A stretch of 41,719 nt of DNA from Candidatus Methanofastidiosum methylothiophilum (GTDB lineage Archaea > Methanobacteriota_B > Thermococci > Methanofastidiosales > Methanofastidiosaceae): the NCBI GenBank assembly GCA_001587575.1, contig LNJC01000009.1, positions 1 to 41,719 on the forward strand, given 5' to 3'. A model generated the notes under the pieces. That model had not been told where the DNA came from and made no database searches. It saw nothing but the letters and a program-made list of their open reading frames with translations. This document shows, piece after piece, positions 1 through 6,684 of this stretch. Each line of letters begins with the position of its first letter. Position 1 is the first letter of the stretch. A program made the translations under genes and the position numbers.

Positions 1-210
1 TCCTTCTGTCTGCCTATACTCTAAGGAGAATGCCACACGTAGAAAAGCAGTGAAACGGATGAACGAATCAGCGTAAGCGAAAGGCCTGCCAAGCTTATTG
101 CTATTCATTTTCTCTAGTTCTGCATTATTTTTGTCTAAAAAATCAAGGCATAGGTAAAACTCGCCCCTCTTCACTAACAGTTCATTGTATTTGGCCCAAT
201 CTCTTTGCAT
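1..210 (-). CDS. IS5-family (DDE) transposase, N-terminal fragment
   Basis: Seventy codons are present, starting from the ATG at 208-210 and running off the left edge. The translation begins MQRDWAKYNELLVKRGEFYL and continues through a GRPFAY..SFIRF segment, the typical N-terminus of archaeal IS5-like transposases that precedes the DDE nuclease core. No catalytic residue is included here; the matching C-terminal portion of this family is at 41173-41719. About 60 residues expected between the two pieces are absent, so this is a cut by the window edge and not evidence of gene decay. Confidence 0.75.
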   Translation of the reverse strand, partial: MQRDWAKYNELLVKRGEFYLCLDFLDKNNAELEKMNSNKLGRPFAYADSFIRFTAFLRVAFSLEYRQTEG

Positions 211-267
211 GAACAAATAGGGTTTGTACGGGGTTTAAGCTTTGCGGTCGAATTATGCAACAAAGCA
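1..267 (-). mobile_element. IS5-like insertion sequence, truncated by window edge (transposase 5' end)
   Basis: This is the 5' end of an insertion sequence running off the left edge of the window. It holds the start of a transposase gene (1-210) and a terminal inverted repeat at 250-267. Read inward, that repeat matches 16 of 18 bases with 41101-41118 at the other end of the window, which fixes the outer boundary near 267. Target duplications cannot be tested because each copy is incomplete. Confidence 0.75.
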
Positions 268-308
268 TTATTAAAGGAATCATTTATTATTAAAAATTTA
301 TCAGTTAT

Positions 309-1646
309 TTAGTCAGACCCTATCAATTTTCTAGCAGCCATGGTCAGAGGATCCAGGGCACTTGAGATAGGTGGAGCATATGATGTTTCTGAAGTTGCAA
401 GTTGATGGACAGTAGTTTTCCTGCCTATGAGAAGTGACATTGCATCTATTCTTCCTTTTACTCCTTCTTTGGAAATAACTTGTGCACCAATGACCCTGTA
501 ATCACTGTCCGATAAGATTTTGACATAGATATCTTCCCCCCTTGGGTAATATTTGGCTCTAGTTAGTCCTTTAGCTTTTCCCTCAATTGGATTAATTCCA
601 TATTCCAAAGCCTTTTCTTTTGTAACTCCTACTGTACCAACTTCCAATTCCCCAATAACGGCTATACTTGGGCTTGATATAGGCCCAAATACAGAGTTCT
701 TTCCCAAAATATTATCTGCAACTACAACGCCTTGCCTAATTGCAGTTGATCCTAAAGCACTTATTGTAGATTTATGGGTGATAATATCAGTAACTTCAAC
801 ACAGTTACCACAAGAGTATACATTTTTAAGGAATTTACCTTTTCTTTTTACTCTAAGTGATGCATCTGTAACAATTCCCCCAGTACTCCCTGTTTCAATA
901 CCTGCATCTTTAGCTAATTCAACATTTGGCCTTACACCCACAGATACTAGAACTAAATCCGTTTCAAATTCGTTTCCATTAGCTTTTACGTGGCTCACTT
1001 TTTTTTCACCAATAATCGCCGAAGCGACAGTTGATGTATGTATTTTCATATTTAGATCTATTAGATAATCTTCTACTATACCACTCATATCCTTGTCCAA
1101 CATATTTGGGAGAACACGATCTTTCATTTCAATTACTCTTGATTTTAGGCCTTTTTTAAGGAAGGCGTGAGCCATTTCGAGGCCTATTGCACCTGCACCT
1201 ATAATAGTTGGTGTTTTAGTGTTCTTCAAAGAATTAGATATTTTCAAAGCATCTTCTAGAGAATTTAAGAAATAAACACCTTCTAAATCTATGCCTGGAA
1301 CAGGGGGAATAATAGGTTTTGCACCGCTAGCTATAACTAATATATCATACTTTATTTTTTCATCACCTAAAACAATTTCTTGAGCATCTATATCTATTTT
1401 AGTTACAGTAGTTTTATTCAATATGTTAATATTCATCTCAGAATAATGATTCATGTCTCTTAGTACTAGACTATCAAATGAATTTATCATTCCAGAAATC
1501 ACAAATGGTATCCCACAAGGGCTATAAGCAAAAAATTCACGATCAGTGAGGACAGTTATTTCTATATCCTTATTCTTTCGTCTGACTTGAGACGCAACGG
1601 GAAGCCCTGCAGCTCCTGCACCTATAACTACAAGGTGTTTTGGCAT
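309..1646 (-). CDS. CoA-disulfide reductase / NAD(P)H oxidoreductase-like flavoprotein
   Basis: This is a 445-residue pyridine nucleotide-disulfide oxidoreductase. An FAD Rossmann motif GAGAAG lies at residues 9-14, a single redox cysteine in the SPCG motif at Cys44, an NAD(P)H-binding GAGAIG motif near residue 150, and the SCGNCVEVTD second FAD motif near 280. Proteins with one active-site Cys in this context include CoA-disulfide reductase, NAD(P)H:sulfur oxidoreductase and H2O-forming NADH oxidase. They help keep CoA reduced or consume sulfur or O2. The length is normal for the family and no rhodanese domain is fused. Substrate cannot be assigned from sequence. The gene stands alone with a TATA box about 29 nt upstream, suggesting a leaderless mRNA. 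Confidence 0.85.
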   Translation of the reverse strand: MPKHLVVIGAGAAGLPVASQVRRKNKDIEITVLTDREFFAYSPCGIPFVISGMINSFDSLVLRDMNHYSEMNINILNKTTVTKIDIDAQEIVLGDEKIKYDILVIASGAKPIIPPVPGIDLEGVYFLNSLEDALKISNSLKNTKTPTIIGAGAIGLEMAHAFLKKGLKSRVIEMKDRVLPNMLDKDMSGIVEDYLIDLNMKIHTSTVASAIIGEKKVSHVKANGNEFETDLVLVSVGVRPNVELAKDAGIETGSTGGIVTDASLRVKRKGKFLKNVYSCGNCVEVTDIITHKSTISALGSTAIRQGVVVADNILGKNSVFGPISSPSIAVIGELEVGTVGVTKEKALEYGINPIEGKAKGLTRAKYYPRGEDIYVKILSDSDYRVIGAQVISKEGVKGRIDAMSLLIGRKTTVHQLATSETSYAPPISSALDPLTMAARKLIGSD

Positions 1647-1670
1647 GTTTACTATAGACCAATTAAAGCC

Positions 1671-1680
1671 TTTTAAATTT
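1671..1680 (-). promoter_or_regulatory. TATA box for the CoA-disulfide-reductase-like gene
   Basis: AAATTTAAAA on the minus strand is centred about 29 nt before the ATG at 1646. This is the spacing expected when transcription starts at or next to the start codon. No Shine-Dalgarno site is present. Confidence 0.5.
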
Positions 1681-1720
1681 AAGGCTTAGTATTTGTAAAA
1701 TTATGGCCAATACTTTTTGT

Positions 1721-2254
1721 TCAAAATATATTTCTTAAGATTATTATTAAAAAAATACCTAAAGTATTAAGTGTATAAGAGATTATCCCAAAATGATTAA
1801 GTTTTACTTCTTTGGAAGAAGCAAGAATTGCAATCCCGATTTCATCAGGTAAAGGCGTTGATATAAATAAAGCACCCACTATAAACGCAACATATTTTTG
1901 ATAAGATTGAGGAATTTTTTTTATCGTTAAAACTGAAAATTTATGTTCTGAAATTTCTTTTATTTCATCAGCAAAAGATATCCTAATAAAGTGAAATATT
2001 ATTAAGTCACCAATTAAAGAGCCAACGCCAGCAATTAGACCTAGAAAAAGAATATTTTTGTTTACTGAAAAAATTAAGATCATAGCAGTCGCTATTGGGG
2101 CCGTAAAGGAAAATACATAGAGTATTCCTGAAATAAATATGCCCAAAGATCCCCATTCTAAAAAACTTTCAGGAATTGAATTTCTTAAACCACCAAACAG
2201 AAATATAGTTAAAATATAGATTATTCCAAGAGATGTAAATTTTTTATATTTCAA
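1721..2254 (-). CDS. Multi-pass membrane protein, unknown function
   Basis: This 177-residue protein has about five hydrophobic segments, a glycine-rich GVGSLIGDLIIF segment and a conserved-looking STPLPDEIGIA motif near residue 135. The layout recalls VTT/DedA-like or small integral membrane exporters, but I cannot place it in a family with confidence. It lies 15 nt downstream of the DUF1003 gene on the same strand and is probably cotranscribed with it. The start ATG has no clear Shine-Dalgarno site. Confidence 0.65.
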   Translation of the reverse strand: MKYKKFTSLGIIYILTIFLFGGLRNSIPESFLEWGSLGIFISGILYVFSFTAPIATAMILIFSVNKNILFLGLIAGVGSLIGDLIIFHFIRISFADEIKEISEHKFSVLTIKKIPQSYQKYVAFIVGALFISTPLPDEIGIAILASSKEVKLNHFGIISYTLNTLGIFLIIILRNIF

Positions 2255-2269
2255 CTTATCACATCAATG

Positions 2270-2737
2270 TCATTGCTTATTATCAATAGAGTTTTCGATT
2301 GAGGATATTTTTTGATAAATCAAAGAGATGGCTTTGTTCTGGGCCTCAAGATTTTCTAGGATAACTCTTATCTCTTCCTCTGCTTTTAAATTTATCAAAT
2401 AATCGGTATGTGCTTCTAATCTATTTTTTGCATCTTGCCTGTTTTGACTCATCATTATAATTGGTGCGGTATATGATGCCAATAAAGAAACAACTAGATT
2501 TAAGAATATGAATGGGTAAGGATCCCACTGATTAATCCATGCAGTAATATTCAAAGAAACCCACACTATTAATATTATTGATTGCATAAATATAAATCCC
2601 CATGAACCTATTTTTGAAGTTGCCCAATCTGATGCCTTTTCTCCAAAAGTTTGTTTTTCCTCATAAAGTTGATTTACATTACACACTTTTTCATGGTCAT
2701 GTTTGTAAGGTTTAGGAAATCTTAATTCATCATCCAT
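2270..2737 (-). CDS. DUF1003 family membrane protein
   Basis: This 155-residue protein matches the DUF1003 pattern. A cytoplasmic lead (WATSKIGSWGFIFMQS) is followed by two transmembrane helices at about 48-67 and 76-95, then the signature stretch MMSQNRQDAKNRLEAHTDY, and a C-terminal helical tail likely to form a coiled coil. Function of the family is not established. It is the first gene of a probable two-gene operon with the membrane protein at 1721-2254. A TATA element at 2757-2766 precedes the ATG by about 24 nt, so the transcript is probably leaderless. Confidence 0.85.
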   Translation of the reverse strand: MDDELRFPKPYKHDHEKVCNVNQLYEEKQTFGEKASDWATSKIGSWGFIFMQSIILIVWVSLNITAWINQWDPYPFIFLNLVVSLLASYTAPIIMMSQNRQDAKNRLEAHTDYLINLKAEEEIRVILENLEAQNKAISLIYQKISSIENSIDNKQ

Positions 2738-2756
2738 ACTTTGAATTATTTTTTCA

Positions 2757-2766
2757 TATTTAAATA
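2757..2766 (-). promoter_or_regulatory. TATA box of the DUF1003 operon
   Basis: TATTTAAATA is centred about 24 nt before the ATG at 2737. The element is palindromic, but its distance fits the minus-strand gene; the plus-strand gene has its own TATA at 2792-2802. Confidence 0.5.
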
Positions 2767-2791
2767 ACTAATTAATAATTTGAGAATAGAA

Positions 2792-2802
2792 TTAAATATA
2801 AG
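2792..2802 (+). promoter_or_regulatory. TATA box of the AlkD-like gene
   Basis: TTAAATATAAG is centred about 27 nt before the ATG at 2824, giving a leaderless-type promoter in the short divergent intergenic region. Confidence 0.45.
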
Positions 2803-2823
2803 TTTTAGTTTAAATTATTCAAT

Positions 2824-3563
2824 ATGGATAATAAATTAACTAAAATAAATATTTCAGAGATTATTGATAAAGCAGTCAATTATTTATATAATAATCATTG
2901 TAATTCTTTTTTAGAATCGTTTATCCCCATACTTGAAATTAAATGTCCTTTTTCTAAACTTGATTTGCTTGGAAAAGGTTTAGGATCAAGATTGAAGGAT
3001 AATCCAGAATTGCTTGTTAGTGCACTTGATAAGTTAATTGAACAAGATAAAATGGGAAGCTATGTAATAGCTAGCCGTGGTTGGCAGAACTATTGCCCAA
3101 TAATATTGATTTAGTTATTGAAAAGAGTAGAGAATATATTATAATTGGGGATAAATGGTATGTTTCCGATATCATTTGAGAAAGAAGCATAGGCCTATCA
3201 CTTGTAAACTATTTCGATATAACTTTTCCATGGATAAATATACTATTGAAAGATGAAAATAAGTGGGTCAGAAGATCTGTGGGAGTATCAATTCATTTCT
3301 TTAGTAAAAGAAATGTAAATCAAAGAGAAAAAAATCTTTTAGTATTGAAGACATTAGAACCACACATCGAAGAAAAACAGAAAGACGTCGTTAAGGGAAT
3401 TGGTTGGGGATTAAAAACAATTGGGAAGCACCATCCAGATTTATTAACTGAATTTATATTAGAAGAACTAAAAAAAGAAAAAAAGGTATCTAAACTCCTT
3501 CTTAGAAAATCATTAACGTACATCCCTGAGAAAAATAGGGCGGAGATTGAATCATTTGTATAA
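2824..3563 (+). pseudogene. AlkD-like DNA alkylation repair (HEAT-repeat) gene, disrupted
   Basis: Two reading frames together give one HEAT-repeat protein of the AlkD/DNA alkylation repair enzyme type. The 5' part runs 2824-3114. Around 3080-3087 the homologous reading switches frame and continues ELLPNNIDLVIEKSREYII. An in-frame TGA at 3177-3179 then replaces what looks like a Trp codon (SDII-stop-ERSIGL), after which the frame is open to the TAA at 3561. The C-terminal part shows the family-like WVRRSVG and DVVKGIGWGLKTIG repeats. Intact AlkD relatives excise alkylated bases. Two independent lesions suggest a decaying gene, although sequencing error cannot be excluded. The 3' end overlaps the radical SAM gene by 17 nt. 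Confidence 0.75.
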
Positions 3564-4689
3564 AGAATATCGTACAAAACATATACTTAACGTTCACAAG
3601 CATTCGGATGGAGGATGGTTTTGGACTAAGTATTCTGCTTCGCCGTATCTTGGATGCGAGTACGGATGTACTTATTGCTATTGCAGAGAAGATAAATACG
3701 ATCCGCATAAAAGTGAAAGAGATCCCGAAATACTAGGATTAGAAGATCCATTTTCACAATATATCAAAATCAAAGAAAATGCTCCAGAACTATTTAGGAA
3801 AGCTATTTTAAATAAACCAAAAGATTTGATTTATCTTGATAGTTATCAGCCTATTGAGAATAAATATGGTTACTGTAGAAAAATACTAGGAATATGCCGT
3901 GATTTAGAAATCCCTATTTTTATCAATGAAAAATCTCCACTTCTTTTAAAAGACTTAGATATCTTAAAAGAAATTAAAAAAAGATCTTATGTTAACGTAG
4001 GCTGGTCACTTATTTCTAGCGAAAAAGACGAAACATTTTCCATATTTGAACCTAATTCGCCAAACCCCGAATCTAGATTTGAAGCAATGAAATTATTATC
4101 TGACAATGGAATCCTATCCGGAACAGTATTTATGCCAATTCTTCCGTATATCTATGACAGTGATAAAAACATTGAACATGTTATTAAAAATACAGTCCTT
4201 AACGGCGGGAAATATATTTTGGATGGGGGATTAACACTCAATGGTTATTGTAAATCCTTTTTCTACAATTATTTGGATAAATACGATTCATCATTAATTG
4301 AAAAATATGAAAGACTTTTTTCTAGCAATTTACTCTATTCACAAATTAATATTAAAATTCATAAAACAGTTCTGAAATATTGTGATAAATACAATATTCA
4401 AAATTACATCACAAGGCCAATTAACCATTTTCCTGAAAATATTCAAATCAATAAGAAAGTTGCTGAAAATTTGTTTTTAAAAGCAAGAGATATACAATTA
4501 GAAGGGGGAGATAAGTACAAAGAATGGGCATATAGAAAAGCTGCTTGGGAAATAGATGAGTTTAGGGACAATATTCTTGATTTGTATAAAAAAGAAGGCT
4601 GTAAAGGACTGACAAGAATAAAGGGAGTAGGAAGTGCAATTTCACTTGAAATAGAAAAAATATTGAGGTTTAATATAGACAAAGGCTAG
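3547..4689 (+). CDS. SPL-family-like radical SAM protein with C-terminal HhH domain
   Basis: This is a 380-residue radical SAM protein. The [4Fe-4S] cluster motif C-x3-C-x2-C is at Cys37, Cys41 and Cys44, inside PYLGCEYGCTYCYCR, as in spore-photoproduct-lyase-like proteins. The TIM-barrel core continues to about residue 300. The C-terminal ~75 residues (KYKEWAYRKAAWEI, then LTRIKGVGSAISLEIEKIL) resemble the 8-kDa helix-hairpin-helix domain of family X DNA polymerases, which points to nucleic acid binding. The start is TTG at 3547 (or TTG at 3556), because the YKEYRTKHILN opening is where related proteins begin. It overlaps the AlkD-like pseudogene by 17 nt, which suggests translational coupling and a role in DNA repair. 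The substrate is unknown. Confidence 0.85.
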   Translation: MNHLYKEYRTKHILNVHKHSDGGWFWTKYSASPYLGCEYGCTYCYCREDKYDPHKSERDPEILGLEDPFSQYIKIKENAPELFRKAILNKPKDLIYLDSYQPIENKYGYCRKILGICRDLEIPIFINEKSPLLLKDLDILKEIKKRSYVNVGWSLISSEKDETFSIFEPNSPNPESRFEAMKLLSDNGILSGTVFMPILPYIYDSDKNIEHVIKNTVLNGGKYILDGGLTLNGYCKSFFYNYLDKYDSSLIEKYERLFSSNLLYSQINIKIHKTVLKYCDKYNIQNYITRPINHFPENIQINKKVAENLFLKARDIQLEGGDKYKEWAYRKAAWEIDEFRDNILDLYKKEGCKGLTRIKGVGSAISLEIEKILRFNIDKG

Positions 4690-4696
4690 TAGAAAA

Positions 4697-4708
4697 ACAT
4701 ATAAAAAG
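4697..4708 (+). promoter_or_regulatory. TATA box of the COG1361/ABC transporter operon
   Basis: ACATATAAAAAG lies about 50 nt before the chosen ATG at 4752, leaving room for a short leader carrying a weak GGATGGT ribosome site. Confidence 0.45.
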
Positions 4709-4751
4709 AATAAATGTAAAAATCTCAAGACAATTAGTGTTGGATGGTATT

Positions 4752-5948
4752 ATGAAATTAATAACTTATTTATTGATTGGAATGTTACTGTTAACTTCAG
4801 TAACTTTTGTTTATGCAGCAAATAAAAATTTTGATATTATTGTAATACAAGGAGCTTCTCTCAAAGCAGGTACAGAGAAGAACTTAGTCACTGTTACCAT
4901 AAATAATGAAACCTCTTTGGAATTTCAAACTGTAAAGGTATACTTAGATCTTTCGTCCCCATTTTCTGCTTCAAATAAAGAATCTGACCAGTTTGTAATT
5001 GGAAATCTTACAACTATTCCAAAGGGTGCTTTTTTTGTTATTGATGTAGACAGTGGAGCTAATTATGGAAATTATAAAATTCCAGTCATCATCGAAACAA
5101 ATAGAGGAAAGTACTACGAAGAAATACAAATTAAGGTAATTGGTGACACCCTTGTAAGTGTAGAAGACTTCTCTATTGATGGCGTTAAAGGAAAAACTGT
5201 TGATCCGGGGACAATATTTAATATAAATCTAAGAATGAAAAATGTCGGCGGAAACAGATTACAGTGGATAAAAGTCGAATTGAACACAAATGAACCAGGA
5301 ATTGTTCCAGTTGCTTCATCCTTAAGTAAAACATTCCAAGACTTAAGGCCTGGCGAGTACGTAGTTGCTTCTTATGATCTTTCAATCGGAAAGGATGTCG
5401 TTCCAAAGAATCATCTCATGAATTTGGTGTTGACATTCCAGGATAATCTTGGAGTTACTCACGTTCAAAATGAAGTACTTGGTTTAAAGATAAGGGGTCA
5501 ACCTCAGTTAGAACTTACTAGAAGAACAACTGACCCAACCCGAATAGTTCAAAATCAACCTTATGTTCTAACCTTAAAAATTGAAAACATCGGAACAACT
5601 GATGCAGACAATGTGAAAGTTAAGATTGAATCACCTTTTACAGGAGACAGTGAATCCTACCTTGGGAAGATACAAAAAAATGACTATGCTAACGCTGTTT
5701 TTGCACTAAATTCTGGAAACAATAGTGGAGAAATTAAATGCAAATTGATCATTACTTTCTTTGATGATAAAGGCAGCAACACTACTGAAAAAGAATTTTA
5801 TATATCAGTAAATGCTCTACCTCAAGCGAGTGGAGCTCAAGTTGCGGCTAATCTTATTCTCCCAATTATTATCTTGGCTCTTATTATCGGTGGCGTATTG
5901 TATTTCAGAAAAAAAAGAAAATCAAAAAAAGAGGAAAATTCTCAGTAA
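4752..5948 (+). CDS. Secreted, membrane-anchored COG1361-like (S-layer/CARDB-type) protein
   Basis: This 398-residue protein has a signal peptide (KLITYLLIGMLLLTSVTFVYA, probable cleavage before AN) and at least two extracellular Ig-like beta-sandwich modules, one around residues 125-235 and one around 245-355. Each carries the DPGTxFNINLRMKNVGG / QPYVLTLKIENIGTTDADNVKV pattern typical of COG1361 or CARDB domains. A C-terminal transmembrane helix (about 363-385) is followed by a lysine-rich cytoplasmic tail. I chose ATG 4752 over the upstream GTG at 4737 because the signal peptide starts there. It opens an operon with an ABC ATPase and permease and is probably an extracytoplasmic partner of that transporter. 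Confidence 0.8.
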   Translation: MKLITYLLIGMLLLTSVTFVYAANKNFDIIVIQGASLKAGTEKNLVTVTINNETSLEFQTVKVYLDLSSPFSASNKESDQFVIGNLTTIPKGAFFVIDVDSGANYGNYKIPVIIETNRGKYYEEIQIKVIGDTLVSVEDFSIDGVKGKTVDPGTIFNINLRMKNVGGNRLQWIKVELNTNEPGIVPVASSLSKTFQDLRPGEYVVASYDLSIGKDVVPKNHLMNLVLTFQDNLGVTHVQNEVLGLKIRGQPQLELTRRTTDPTRIVQNQPYVLTLKIENIGTTDADNVKVKIESPFTGDSESYLGKIQKNDYANAVFALNSGNNSGEIKCKLIITFFDDKGSNTTEKEFYISVNALPQASGAQVAANLILPIIILALIIGGVLYFRKKRKSKKEENSQ

Positions 5949-5991
5949 GCCACTGAATAATAAAAAGATATTAGGAAGAAGGTAGTTTAAA

Positions 5992-6684
5992 ATGGAACCT
6001 CCAGTAATTGATGTAAGGAGTATATATAAGTGCTATACCTTAGGAAATGCACAAATACCAATTTTACGTGGAATCGACTTAACTATTTCTAAAGGTGAGA
6101 TTGTAGCACTAATGGGACCTTCTGGTTCTGGTAAGAGTACTCTCTTAGGAATACTTGGGGGCCTAGATTTACCGACGTCAGGCAAGATATTACTTGATGG
6201 AATAGATATAACAAGACTGCCTGAAAGTAAACTTGCAGAGATACGAGGTAAAAAAATTGGATTCGTTTTTCAAGCTTACAATCTTGTTTCAACACTTACT
6301 GCGCTTGAAAACGTGATGTTGCCATCTTATTTTGTCAAAGGACAGAAAAAAGATCCCGAAGAACTTTTGGAAATTGTTGGTCTAAGTCATAGAAAGAATA
6401 ATAAACCTACTGAGATGAGCGGCGGTGAACAGCAAAGGGTAGCAATCGCTAGAGCATTAATCAACAATCCAAAAATTCTTTTTGGAGATGAACCAACAGG
6501 AAATCTTGACTCTAAAACTGAACTTAAGATACTAAATCTTTTTGAGAAACTTAGAGAAGATTTTGGGTCAACAATATTTTTAGTAACACACTCAGATGAA
6601 GTTGCAAAAATTGCTGACCGTATTTTGTATATTAGGGATGGAAGATTGGAAAGGGAGAAAAATGTTGGAAAACTCAAAAATTAG
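5992..6684 (+). CDS. MacB/LolD-type ABC transporter ATPase
   Basis: This is a 230-residue ABC ATPase with Walker A GPSGSGKS at 42-49, the signature MSGGEQQRVAIARAL near 141-155, Walker B ILFGDEPTGNLDS near 160-172 and the switch His in FLVTHSDE. The GNLDS extension after Walker B is typical of the LolD/MacB/FtsE group, which drives FtsX-type permeases in extrusion of lipoproteins, peptides or other substrates, often by mechanotransmission instead of transport through a channel. The next gene encodes exactly such a permease and overlaps it by 23 nt. The substrate is unknown. Confidence 0.92.
   Translation: MEPPVIDVRSIYKCYTLGNAQIPILRGIDLTISKGEIVALMGPSGSGKSTLLGILGGLDLPTSGKILLDGIDITRLPESKLAEIRGKKIGFVFQAYNLVSTLTALENVMLPSYFVKGQKKDPEELLEIVGLSHRKNNKPTEMSGGEQQRVAIARALINNPKILFGDEPTGNLDSKTELKILNLFEKLREDFGSTIFLVTHSDEVAKIADRILYIRDGRLEREKNVGKLKN

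Noticed and set aside
553..1068. 171-codon open frame on the plus strand
   Set aside because: It lies antisense within the CoA-disulfide-reductase-like gene, has no domain or ribosome site, and looks like a mirror of the real gene's codon pattern.
3177..3179. TGA read as selenocysteine or Trp in the AlkD-like gene
   Set aside because: No selenocysteine insertion element is visible, the gene also has a frameshift, and TGA is a working stop codon in neighbouring genes.
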